From: CAVZQN01 sp963837395
Lineage (GTDB): Bacteria; Acidobacteriota; HRBIN11; JAKEFK01
Direction: 5' to 3'
DNA length: 64,000 nucleotides
Assembly (NCBI GenBank): GCA_963837395.1
Contig: CAWINI010000003.1
Coordinates: 806,001-870,000, forward strand
Shown here: in pieces, positions 44,629 to 52,977 of the stretch
Layout of the letters: each line of letters opens with the position of its first letter
How positions within the stretch are numbered: the stretch's first letter is position 1
Program-made: the position numbers and the translations under genes
The notes under the pieces: generated by a model
The model's database searches: none
What the model saw: only the letters and a program-made list of their open reading frames with translations
Told to the model about the DNA's origin: nothing

Positions 44629-46497
44629 TTAGTTGACGATCTGAGGTTGCAGTGCCCAATCATCTGGCAAATCGAATTTTTTGGCTGCTTCTTCGTTAAG
44701 TCGTGGCCAGAATGAGGCGGGCGTACGATAGTCTTTCGTTCCTTCGGTTTCTTGCGATAATTTTCTAGCTATAGCATTTCTCCATTCCCAGGCCTGATCA
44801 ATCCGTTTCTGAAATTCTGCGATTGAAATCTCTTCAGATCCATTCGGGGTCTGAATTTTGATCATCTCGCCATCCGGTGCTGCTCCCTGTGCTGGAAGTT
44901 CGGTATCTTGCGATCCAATACTTTTTTGAGCCTTCGGCTGGGGAGGCTCTGTTCCGATCGTTTCTGTTTGTTTTGGCAATTTATCAGCGTTACCGATTTC
45001 ACTTGCAGATTTTAACTCAGATCCTACTTCTGATTCCGCGGATTTGGACACAGATGCTACTACGTCCGAAGCTTCTTCGGTTGCAGTCTTTTGTACAGAG
45101 CGCCACTCCATAATCATGTCTTTTCCAAGTTGCTCAAATTCCGCTGAAGTAGGCTTTCCTCCTGGCGATGCTGAAGATAAGGCCATGGCAAATCCTGTGA
45201 GCATCATCCGGTTCAACTCCTCCCACTGCTTGGTGTATGCAGCAACTGCGGGATACGGAGGCATTCCCTTTTCTTTCAGGTAATAACGCATGTCTTTGTT
45301 GAATTGTGAATCCTTTTTTGAATCCAGTTTAAGAATCTGGGCATCATAAAATCCATCTTTTCCTTTGCCATCAGATACTGCATAAACTAAGTAGCTTTCT
45401 TGTTCCCAGACATAAACACCGGGAGGATGTGGTTTGCCTTTGGGATGGGCGACTGCATCGCTAGGAATTGTATGATTTTCCAATTGAGCTCGGATCCCCG
45501 GTGGTGTATCAGGGCGGATCGAATTTGGAACATTTGCTGTGGCGTCACTGAAGATTTCCTGTATACCGACGCTCACATTCACCATTGCGGTTGCGCTTAT
45601 ATGAGCCTGCCAATTTTGTGTTGGCTCTTTTCCATCAGGTAGTAAGGTCACATCATCCTTTCCCAATTCTTTGCTGTTCTTGAATAATGTTTTCATCACC
45701 TGATCCTTTGTCATCGGTTTGTCAAAGTTCAGTTCATATCCTGTACCGGGAATCCAATGTTCACGCGCATCTAACTGGTAACTCTTGCTGATTTTGAAGC
45801 CATAATCGTTCTTTAGATATTTGGGAATGCTGACCGAACTCACTTTGGGTGAATCAGACCAGGAAATCCAGAATTCACCTGGATTATTACGATCGATGGT
45901 CTCCGTATGTGCCCGCATGTGATTCCCCATCCTTTCCTGGGCATCGTCATCTGATGTCTGAACAGTCCAGATACCGCTTCCGGGATGACGCTGCATTAGT
46001 GTAGTTCCTTCGGGAATTTTGCCATCTTTAAAAATTAATTTTGCAGCTTGTTCCTGTGTGATCGTACGTCCGAAATCAAATTCAGTTTCAAGTATCCCTT
46101 TCTTTACAACTCTCGCTTCCGTTGGCAATGCGGTGTTTTCCGAAGTTTTGGCATATACAGACCTCGGCCCATTCATTCTCGCAGCAGTCAAATTGCGATT
46201 GAATTCCGATTTCAAAGCGTCGTTTATGATGCCGCTTGGGGTCGGAATCTCTTGCTGGAAAGTTGTATCGAATGAAGTGCGGGAACCATTCTGGTCAAAA
46301 TTATCCACGACTTTGAAAAGCTCTGAAAGCTCTTTACTACCCTTGATTTTCCCGTCTTTGCCTGCAATTTTAGTTAGTTCCGGAAGGATTCCTAGCTTTT
46401 CAAAAAAAGCGTTGGTATCCGTTGAAAGATCATTAACATCAATTCCCTCTTTTCCAGAAAATTGATTGATAAACTGCTCTTTTGTAATCTTAGTCAT
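44629..46497 (-). CDS. Unrecognised 622-residue protein with EF-hand-like loop and internal repeat
   Basis: I do not recognise this protein. It has no signal peptide and no clear membrane segment. Residues 40-80 look like an EF-hand pair: a degenerate loop at KDGKIKG, a linking helix, then NFDQNGSRTSFD (66-77) with Asn, Asp, Asn, Gly and Asp at loop positions 1, 3, 5, 6 and 12. Residues 137-180 and 253-299 are diverged copies of one module (ITQEQAAKLIFKDGK versus MTKDQVMKTLFKNSK). The middle is Trp/Pro-rich (VYVWEQESYLVYAV, about 372-385) and the C-terminal third is Ser/Glu-rich. It sits inverted between a TIGR02999 sigma factor and the kinase normally next to it. Its upstream motif matches that of the ECF gene at 50463. 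Confidence 0.7.
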   Translation of the reverse strand: MTKITKEQFINQFSGKEGIDVNDLSTDTNAFFEKLGILPELTKIAGKDGKIKGSKELSELFKVVDNFDQNGSRTSFDTTFQQEIPTPSGIINDALKSEFNRNLTAARMNGPRSVYAKTSENTALPTEARVVKKGILETEFDFGRTITQEQAAKLIFKDGKIPEGTTLMQRHPGSGIWTVQTSDDDAQERMGNHMRAHTETIDRNNPGEFWISWSDSPKVSSVSIPKYLKNDYGFKISKSYQLDAREHWIPGTGYELNFDKPMTKDQVMKTLFKNSKELGKDDVTLLPDGKEPTQNWQAHISATAMVNVSVGIQEIFSDATANVPNSIRPDTPPGIRAQLENHTIPSDAVAHPKGKPHPPGVYVWEQESYLVYAVSDGKGKDGFYDAQILKLDSKKDSQFNKDMRYYLKEKGMPPYPAVAAYTKQWEELNRMMLTGFAMALSSASPGGKPTSAEFEQLGKDMIMEWRSVQKTATEEASDVVASVSKSAESEVGSELKSASEIGNADKLPKQTETIGTEPPQPKAQKSIGSQDTELPAQGAAPDGEMIKIQTPNGSEEISIAEFQKRIDQAWEWRNAIARKLSQETEGTKDYRTPASFWPRLNEEAAKKFDLPDDWALQPQIVN

Positions 46498-46559
46498 ACT
46501 TAGCTCCCTTCCCGGAAACTTCAGAACTAACGTTTTCTGATTTGCATTCCATTTTCCGG

Positions 46560-46595
46560 TTCACTTTATTACGCGAGAATCAAATCAAAAACCTC
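46560..46595 (-). promoter_or_regulatory. Putative ECF promoter motif (copy A)
   Basis: On the minus strand GAGGTTTT (46588-46595), 11 bases, TCGCGTA (46570-46576), 5 bases, GTGAA (46560-46564). All three blocks and both spacings recur exactly upstream of the ECF sigma gene at 50463. It lies 62 bases before the ATG of the 622-residue protein. The bipartite layout is what an ECF sigma factor recognises. Confidence 0.6.
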
Positions 46596-46743
46596 TAAAT
46601 GGATTGATGAAGGCCAGCAAAATTTAGTGAAAAGAACTGAAGGAATTTGATTAATGCTATGATTAATAAAGAGTCAAAAGGTCACGGTTCCAAGCCGATA
46701 AAGCACTCAACTTACAAAGGAATTACTCTCTAACGATTCCCAC

Positions 46744-49641
46744 ATGGATCCTGAACGTTGGAAACAGATTGATAAAATTTTTCATGCCGCGTTAAATCGC
46801 GATCCTTCGGCAAGAGCAGCATTTTTAGCTGAAGCATGCAAAGAAGATGACTCGTTGCGTGCAGAGGTTGAAACACTCATTGCATCTCACGAAAAAGAAT
46901 CCAGCTTTTTTGAAACTCCTCCATCCGACTTAGCTGCTGAATTTCTCGATAAGAAAAAAGTCATCTACGAAGGCAAAATTGCTCATTACAAAATCCTTCG
47001 GAAAATCGGAAGCGGCGGCATGGGTGAAGTTTATCTTGCAGAAGATACACGCCTGAATCGCAAAGTAGCCCTGAAATTACTTCCCTCTGAATTTACAAAC
47101 GACAATGATCGCGTTCGAAGATTTGAGCGGGAAGCGAAAGCAGCATCTGCATTGAATCATCCCAATATTTTGACCATTTACGATATCGGTCAATTCAATT
47201 CTTCAAGCTTTATTGCCAGTGAATACATTGATGGTGAAACTCTGCGGGAACGAATGCGAGAATCCAAAATGCCACTCGAAGAGATTTTAGCAGTTAGCAT
47301 TCAAGTTGCGGAAGCTTTAGATGCGGCGCATCAAGCGGGAATCATTCATTGCGACATCAAACCGGAAAACATAATGCTTCGTAAAGATGGTTACGTGAAA
47401 GTCCTTGATTTCGGTCTTGCGAAGCTGACTGAAACTCAAACTGCTAGCTCACTTTCGCGAACCGATACACAGTCGCTTGCCCCTACCAAGCCCGGAATGA
47501 TTTTCGGTACCGTTCGGTATATGTCGCCAGAACAGGCTCGCGGGCTAAAATTAGATGCACGCTCAGATCTTTTCAGTTTCGGAATTGTTTTATACGAATT
47601 AATCACTTCTCACCCTCCATTCGATGGATTAACTTCCAGCGATGTCTTTGTCAGCATTCTAGAAAAAAATCCACTACCACTCCGCAGCTATGATGAATTC
47701 TCTGATGAATTGCAGTGGATTATCTCAAAAACACTCTCAAAAGATGTTGAAGAAAGATACCAAACTGCAAAGGATCTTCTAACAGATTTGAAACGATTTC
47801 GAAAGCATCTTGAATCGAATCAAGAGATGAAACTTTCAGGTTCATCGGATTTTGTTCAACATATTCAGAAGAAAAGAAAATTAGCAATTCCTGCAATTCT
47901 TTTAACCGCTTTACTTGGGGTTGCCTTCCTATGGTTCGCGCAAAAGCAAGAAAAAGCTTCAACGATCCACAAAGCCTTCAGCAAAATAAAACTTACTAGA
48001 CTCACATCCAGCGGCTCAATTTTTGGTGGCGCGATATCTCCTGATGGAAAGTATGTGGCCTACGTAGAACGTTCCGCATCAGGTCTACAAAGTCTTTACC
48101 TCAAACAATTAAGTGTCGATTCGCAAATTAAGATCATGACACTCCCGCCAAAAACTTTTTTCTATCGACCACGACAGGAAGGCAATGCATTGCGCTTTTC
48201 ACCCGACGGACAATATATCTACTATCGAACTTCCTCCGTAGAGAATGTAACTCGTTTGTTGTACCGAATTCCTGTTTTAGGAGGAATCCCACAAAAACTG
48301 ATTGAAGAAGTGCATTCCATTCCTTCCTTTTCGCCGGATGGAAAGAATTTAGCGTTTCTAAGAAGTGTTAACGATGAAGACTGGATTATGACAGCCCGAA
48401 TAGATGGAAGTGATCAACGAAAGATAAAGGGACAAAAATCTGATTACGATGATATTGAATGGTCACCAGATGGCAAAATGCTCACTTTAATTAAACGTGT
48501 TAAGACACAAGGTCATGTCACAAAGCAAATTGTTGGAATTAACCTAAATGATTTCTCAGAGCGAATTATTTTCGACACGGAATTAGCAGCTGACCCCTAT
48601 TATGACGATTTACAATGGCTATCTGATGGAAGCGGCATGATAACTACTAAGCTGGTAGAAGGAAAAAGACAAATTTACTACGTCTCATATCCAGACGGCG
48701 AGTTTGTGCCAATTACGAACGACCCTAGCGATTATAAGAGAGTGAGCCTAACCGCGGACAACAAATTTCTTGCAACAACCCAACGAACTCCTAATTACAG
48801 CATTTGGACTGCTCCATTTAGTCGTCCGGATGACATGGCCCAACTTACTTCAGGATCGATCATACAGGATGGAGCTAGAGGGATTTCATGGGCTCCTGAT
48901 GGAAAGATCATTTATCAATCGCAAGAACCATCAGGTGAATTTCAACTCTGGTCAATCAATCATGACGGCACAAACCGGACGCGGATTACAACCGGAAAAA
49001 CAGACAAGAAATTCCCTGCTTGTTCCCCTGATGGCCGATACATTGTTTATGCGTCAAACGATTCAGAATTTTCCCAAGTTTGGAGAAGCGACAGCAATGG
49101 CGAAAATCCAAAACTGTTATCAAGTAATAAGCAGGCGAGTTGGCCTCTTGTCTCACCCGATAGTAAGTGGGTTGTGTATGCCACTTTTGATGGGAAAGAC
49201 CAAACACTTTTAAGAATGGATGTTAATGGTAAACATAAGATTTTGTTGTCTTCTCATAAATATCTTTATGGTGCAGCTATTTCACCGAATGGTAGCAATA
49301 TCGCTTACGTCTACGAAGACCCTGAAAAATCTCCGGACATTTTCATAAATATTATTCCTTCGAACGGCGGCGCCCCAATAAAACGACTCCTGTTGAATGA
49401 AGATATTTCTGCCGGAACGTTCCATTGGACTCCAGATGGGAGCGGGATTGCATACATTCAGGGCGAGGAGGGAGGATCTAATATCTACGTACAGCCTGTT
49501 GATGGTTCGTCCGTCCGCCGTTTAACACATTTAACTGGCGACGCCATTGTAAATTTTTCCTGGTCGATGGATGGAAAAAATATTGCCTATAGCCGCGGCA
49601 AGAGAACTTCTGATATTGTGCTGATCCAAGATGTCCCTTAA
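46744..49641 (+). CDS. Transmembrane Ser/Thr protein kinase with PD40 propeller
   Basis: A 965-residue eukaryote-like kinase. The N-terminal helical region (1-70) begins MDPERWKQIDKIFHAAL, typical of kinases paired with TIGR02999 sigma factors. The kinase domain (about 82-355) has the glycine loop IGSGGMGEVYLAED, ATP-binding Lys in VALKLL (about 111), the catalytic loop IIHCDIKPENIM with Cys where Arg is usual in HRD, and DFGLAKL (about 222). A single membrane segment (about 379-399) is followed by a periplasmic six- to eight-blade PD40/TolB-like propeller with repeated SPDGK phrases. Replacement of HRD Arg by Cys suggests it is not controlled by activation-loop phosphorylation in the usual way. 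A decayed relative follows immediately. Confidence 0.88.
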   Translation: MDPERWKQIDKIFHAALNRDPSARAAFLAEACKEDDSLRAEVETLIASHEKESSFFETPPSDLAAEFLDKKKVIYEGKIAHYKILRKIGSGGMGEVYLAEDTRLNRKVALKLLPSEFTNDNDRVRRFEREAKAASALNHPNILTIYDIGQFNSSSFIASEYIDGETLRERMRESKMPLEEILAVSIQVAEALDAAHQAGIIHCDIKPENIMLRKDGYVKVLDFGLAKLTETQTASSLSRTDTQSLAPTKPGMIFGTVRYMSPEQARGLKLDARSDLFSFGIVLYELITSHPPFDGLTSSDVFVSILEKNPLPLRSYDEFSDELQWIISKTLSKDVEERYQTAKDLLTDLKRFRKHLESNQEMKLSGSSDFVQHIQKKRKLAIPAILLTALLGVAFLWFAQKQEKASTIHKAFSKIKLTRLTSSGSIFGGAISPDGKYVAYVERSASGLQSLYLKQLSVDSQIKIMTLPPKTFFYRPRQEGNALRFSPDGQYIYYRTSSVENVTRLLYRIPVLGGIPQKLIEEVHSIPSFSPDGKNLAFLRSVNDEDWIMTARIDGSDQRKIKGQKSDYDDIEWSPDGKMLTLIKRVKTQGHVTKQIVGINLNDFSERIIFDTELAADPYYDDLQWLSDGSGMITTKLVEGKRQIYYVSYPDGEFVPITNDPSDYKRVSLTADNKFLATTQRTPNYSIWTAPFSRPDDMAQLTSGSIIQDGARGISWAPDGKIIYQSQEPSGEFQLWSINHDGTNRTRITTGKTDKKFPACSPDGRYIVYASNDSEFSQVWRSDSNGENPKLLSSNKQASWPLVSPDSKWVVYATFDGKDQTLLRMDVNGKHKILLSSHKYLYGAAISPNGSNIAYVYEDPEKSPDIFINIIPSNGGAPIKRLLLNEDISAGTFHWTPDGSGIAYIQGEEGGSNIYVQPVDGSSVRRLTHLTGDAIVNFSWSMDGKNIAYSRGKRTSDIVLIQDVP

Positions 49642-49852
49642 AGTCATCACCTTCTGAATTACGAATGAGAAAGACACGCGTCGCAGATTTGAACGTGAAC
49701 CAAAAACAAAATTATGTGCCTCTATCCTAAAGGTCGATTAACGCAGCTTTGGATCCCGAACCCTCATTAAGAGCCGCATTTTTATCTCAAGCATGTATAT
49801 TAGTCGATCCAAAACTACAACTGACATCGTTCTAATTCAAAATGTGCCTTGA
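49640..49852 (+). pseudogene. Scrambled remnant of a second Ser/Thr kinase gene
   Basis: Three short pieces resemble the intact kinase just upstream. Bases 49653-49720 match the coding region for SEFTNDNDRVRRFERE (47086 onward). Bases 49741-49800 read NAALDPEPSLRAAFLSQAC, matching its N-terminus AALNRDPSARAAFLAEAC. Bases 49819-49852 read TDIVLIQNVP and stop, matching its C-terminus SDIVLIQDVP. The pieces are out of original order and small. Similarity seems to begin at the shared CCCT next to the intact stop codon, suggesting illegitimate recombination. The last piece overlaps the end of the ECF gene on the other strand. Confidence 0.75.
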
Positions 49853-50463
49853 ATTTCTGCCAATGGAACAATTTGATCAATCTTGATTTTGATTCCTTTA
49901 TTTTTCATAGAAGATTCCAGAATTGTTTTGATCTTGCGATACGATTTTCTCACATCTTTCCGACTGAGCACGATCATTTTTGAAATTTCTGCTGCTCTCA
50001 AACCTTGCCACCGCAGTTTCAGAATCTTCCCAAGAGATCCATCTAACCTGTGAATACAATTTAATAAATGAAACATCACTCGATTTTTTTCGATGTTTTC
50101 GAAAAAAAGATCTTCAATCCTTTCGTTAGTCATGTCTTGCTCCGTTATTGATTCCTGATTTTTGAAAGACATTCTACGTAGCCGATCAATACATAAGTTT
50201 CTGGTAATTGTTACGAACCAACTTTGAAACACTTCGGGATTTTTTAGTTTCTCGGCATTTTCGATGACCTTGATGAATGCATCATGAAAGACGTCTTGCG
50301 CCTGATCGTAATCTTTCAAGTAATGAAAGCAAATTTTCAGAATGAGATTCTTGCAACGTTCATATAGAGTCATCAAAATTTGATTTTTTTCGATTGACGT
50401 ACAATATTGAAGCTTTGAGATAAGTCTGAAATCTGTTACGGATACTTCAATTTGAGTATTCAT
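49837..50463 (-). CDS. ECF-type RNA polymerase sigma factor
   Basis: A 208-residue sigma factor with region 2 (YLKDYDQAQDVFHDAFIKVI, about 53-72; SWFVTITRNLCIDRLRRM) and region 4 (LKLRWQGLRAAEISKMIVL, about 153-172, with the recognition helix after it). The sequence is unusually rich in Lys, Ile and Asn compared with the other two sigma factors here. It converges on the kinase remnant, and its last codons occupy the same DNA as the remnant C-terminus. Its ATG follows GGAGG, and 20 bases upstream lies the motif shared with the 622-residue protein gene, suggesting autoregulation. No anti-sigma gene is adjacent. Confidence 0.82.
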   Translation of the reverse strand: MNTQIEVSVTDFRLISKLQYCTSIEKNQILMTLYERCKNLILKICFHYLKDYDQAQDVFHDAFIKVIENAEKLKNPEVFQSWFVTITRNLCIDRLRRMSFKNQESITEQDMTNERIEDLFFENIEKNRVMFHLLNCIHRLDGSLGKILKLRWQGLRAAEISKMIVLSRKDVRKSYRKIKTILESSMKNKGIKIKIDQIVPLAEIQGTF

Positions 50464-50483
50464 GTTTCATCCTCCGGTTCTGT

Positions 50484-50519
50484 TTCACCCCTATACGCGA
50501 TAAATCAGGTCAAAACCTC
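50484..50519 (-). promoter_or_regulatory. Putative ECF promoter motif (copy B)
   Basis: On the minus strand GAGGTTTT (50512-50519), 11 bases, TCGCGTA (50494-50500), 5 bases, GTGAA (50484-50488), identical in blocks and spacing to the copy at 46560-46595. It ends 20 bases before the ECF sigma ATG, giving a short leader with a GGAGG site. Confidence 0.6.
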
Positions 50520-50587
50520 CAAAAGTTCAAAGCCCTCGAGGAGCAAATTGACTTAAAAAACGTTCGGTCATTAAACTTTTAGCTGAT

Positions 50588-51232
50588 ATGAAAAAGGTTC
50601 TGGTTATTAGCGCGCATCCCGATGACATGGAAATCGGAATGGGCGGAACCGTAGCCAAACTTTCTACTTCAGGTTGCTCGATTGTTTCCGTAGTTCTGAC
50701 TGATGGAAGGAGATCACCAAATCCATTGTCACTCAGTCAAGAAGAGATGGCAGAAGTGAGGAGTGAAGAAACCAGGCGTGCCGCAAAAATCCTGGGAGTG
50801 AATCAAACCATTTTTTTTGATCTGGAATCGATTACCGCATCAGATATGGCCAGGCAGAAACTTTCGGAAGTAATCAACTCTGTAATCCCGGAAGAAATCT
50901 TCACACTTCATCCTGAATTGGATCGTCATCCAACACACAGATTAGCCGGGAAAATTTCACTTGATGCAATTCAGCAAAGTCATCTACAAAATTTGATTGT
51001 ATGGGCTTATGAAGTTTGGGGGCTGTTTAATAGTTGGGACAGATTTGAAGATATTACCGATCAGATTGGAATTAAGCTAAGAGCCATTGGTGAACATCAA
51101 TCGCAACTTGCTGCGATTCCGTATGCTGAAGGTATTACAGGCTTGAATCGCTGGCGCGCAATCTTTGCCGATCCCAGGCAAGAAAAAGTAACTGCCGCCT
51201 TCGCAGAAGTATTTTTAAAATTGAAGCTATGA
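50588..51232 (+). CDS. PIG-L family (LmbE-like) deacetylase
   Basis: A 214-residue zinc-dependent N-deacetylase of the PIG-L/BshB/MshB type, which acts on GlcNAc-containing small molecules. Zinc and catalytic motifs are visible: VISAHPDDMEIGMGGTVAKL at the N-terminus and the later His in LHPELDRHPTHRLAGK (about 117-125). It overlaps the downstream kinase/MurQ fusion by ATGA, so the two are co-translated. That points to an amino-sugar substrate such as GlcNAc or GlcNAc-6-phosphate rather than bacillithiol, but this is inference. Confidence 0.85.
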   Translation: MKKVLVISAHPDDMEIGMGGTVAKLSTSGCSIVSVVLTDGRRSPNPLSLSQEEMAEVRSEETRRAAKILGVNQTIFFDLESITASDMARQKLSEVINSVIPEEIFTLHPELDRHPTHRLAGKISLDAIQQSHLQNLIVWAYEVWGLFNSWDRFEDITDQIGIKLRAIGEHQSQLAAIPYAEGITGLNRWRAIFADPRQEKVTAAFAEVFLKLKL

Positions 51233-52977
51233 AAGGCCAGCTCGTCCTTGGCGTTGAAGGCGGAGGTACTAAAACTGATTGGGTTTTAGTTCAACAAACA
51301 CCAAACTCCACAAAGATCGTTGATGAAGGGCGTTTACCTCCAACAAATTTCAGATTGGTAACTTCGGACCAATTGATCGATGTATTGAAACTCTTGCCTC
51401 ACGATTTGGCTCGCGTGGGAATTTTTTTGGCAGGATGTGTAACGGAAGAAGATCGCTTAAAGCTTCACAACATCGCAAAGAATATTTGGGAGCACTGCGA
51501 AATTGTAGTTGGAAGTGATCGTGATTCTGCGCTTGCCACGGCTTTTCAAGATCGAGACGGAATCATTGTAATTAGCGGAACTGGCTCCGCAGTAACAGGA
51601 CGGAAGGAGGGCAAGATTGAAAACGCCGGCGGTAGAGGTCATTTACTTGGAGATCGTGGAGGCGGATATGTGATTTGTATGGAAGGTTTGCGATTGGTGT
51701 TGCGAACTTATGATCTTGAGCATCGGGTTACACCATTAGCAAGTGAACTATTGAGAGCTTTGATGCTGAATGGTATGGAAGATCTAATTGCATGGACCCA
51801 AAGTGCGGAAAAAATGTCCATCTCTGCACTCTTGCCGGTCATGTTTGCGGCAGCACAAAATGGCGATCGTGAGATGCTTCAAGTTATAGAGGTCGGCGCA
51901 AGCTCACTCGCTGAATACACACGGTCCGTTGCGCGATGGCTGGAGTTTGAATCGCCGTCTGTCAGATTGCTTGGTGGAGTTTTCCTGAATCAACCTTTGT
52001 ATGTCGAACTTTACAGGAAAGCATTAAGTGCAATCATTCCAACTTCATCGATTGAGCTTTGCAGTGCTTCCGGCGCAATTGGTGCGGCCTGGCTTGCAGC
52101 ATCGAATGATTTACAAATTCCAAAACAGGAGCATGTAGAGCAAGAAAAGATCGAAGAATTGAATCGAGCAATTACAGAACAGACAAATCCTGGATCAGTG
52201 AATCTTGATCAAATGACTACAACTGAGCTTGTGAATTTGTTTATCGCTGAAGAGCATTTTGTTATTAGTGCTCTTAATGCGCAACGCGACAATTTGCAGC
52301 GGGCTGTAGATTTAGTTGTGAGTGTGTTTGAAAACAATGGCAGACTTTTTTATATTGGTGCCGGAACAAGCGGACGTCTTGGGACACTGGATGCAAGTGA
52401 AATTCCGCCAACGTTTGGTGAGCCACCCGAACGGGTGCAAGCAATCATTGCTGGTGGCCCCAGAGCGTTGCATGCCAGCGTGGAAGGCGCCGAAGATGAT
52501 GAACTTCAGGCTGCGAGATCCATTATTGAACGAGGAGTGACATCTGAAGACATTGTTTGTGGAATTACCGCAAGCGGCCGCACCCCATTTGTGATCTCAG
52601 CACTGAATCAAGCAAAAGCGATTGCAGCAAAAACAATTTTGCTAACATGCAATCCTGCGCGGAATCATTCATCGCATTTTGATCTTGAAATCGATTTGCC
52701 AACAGGTCCGGAACTTCTTACCGGATCTACACGTTTAAAAGCGGGAACTGCAACAAAAGTCGCTTTAAACATTATCTCAACCTGTAGTCTGATCCGTCTG
52801 GGAAAAATTCAAGGTAATTGGATGATCGGATTAAATCCATCGAATTCAAAGCTAAGAGATCGCGCAATCCGGATTGTAAGTCAGTTAAAAAATATTTCCT
52901 TTGAGCAGGCGAAAAAATTACTGGAAGAACAACAATGGAATGTTACTGCTACTTTGAAGTCTTCTGACAAAAACTAA
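51229..52977 (+). CDS. murQ: Fusion of BadF-type amino-sugar kinase and N-acetylmuramic acid 6-phosphate etherase MurQ
   Basis: The 582-residue protein carries two enzymes. Residues 1-295 are a BadF/NagK-type sugar kinase with LGVEGGGTKTDWVLV, VVGSDRDSALATA, VISGTGSAVTGRKEG and GHLLGDRGGGYVI. Residues 326-582 are a complete MurQ with the SIS motif YIGAGTSGRLGTLDASEIPP (catalytic Glu about 391), VEGAEDDE (Glu about 422), CGITASGRTPFV and TGSTRLKAGTATKVALN. MurQ cleaves the lactyl ether of MurNAc-6-phosphate to give GlcNAc-6-phosphate. A fused kinase would supply that phosphate from MurNAc, as MurK does in Clostridium. The reading frame is continuous with a linker of about 30 residues. It ends 29 bases inside rsmD on the opposite strand. 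Confidence 0.88.
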   Translation: MKGQLVLGVEGGGTKTDWVLVQQTPNSTKIVDEGRLPPTNFRLVTSDQLIDVLKLLPHDLARVGIFLAGCVTEEDRLKLHNIAKNIWEHCEIVVGSDRDSALATAFQDRDGIIVISGTGSAVTGRKEGKIENAGGRGHLLGDRGGGYVICMEGLRLVLRTYDLEHRVTPLASELLRALMLNGMEDLIAWTQSAEKMSISALLPVMFAAAQNGDREMLQVIEVGASSLAEYTRSVARWLEFESPSVRLLGGVFLNQPLYVELYRKALSAIIPTSSIELCSASGAIGAAWLAASNDLQIPKQEHVEQEKIEELNRAITEQTNPGSVNLDQMTTTELVNLFIAEEHFVISALNAQRDNLQRAVDLVVSVFENNGRLFYIGAGTSGRLGTLDASEIPPTFGEPPERVQAIIAGGPRALHASVEGAEDDELQAARSIIERGVTSEDIVCGITASGRTPFVISALNQAKAIAAKTILLTCNPARNHSSHFDLEIDLPTGPELLTGSTRLKAGTATKVALNIISTCSLIRLGKIQGNWMIGLNPSNSKLRDRAIRIVSQLKNISFEQAKKLLEEQQWNVTATLKSSDKN

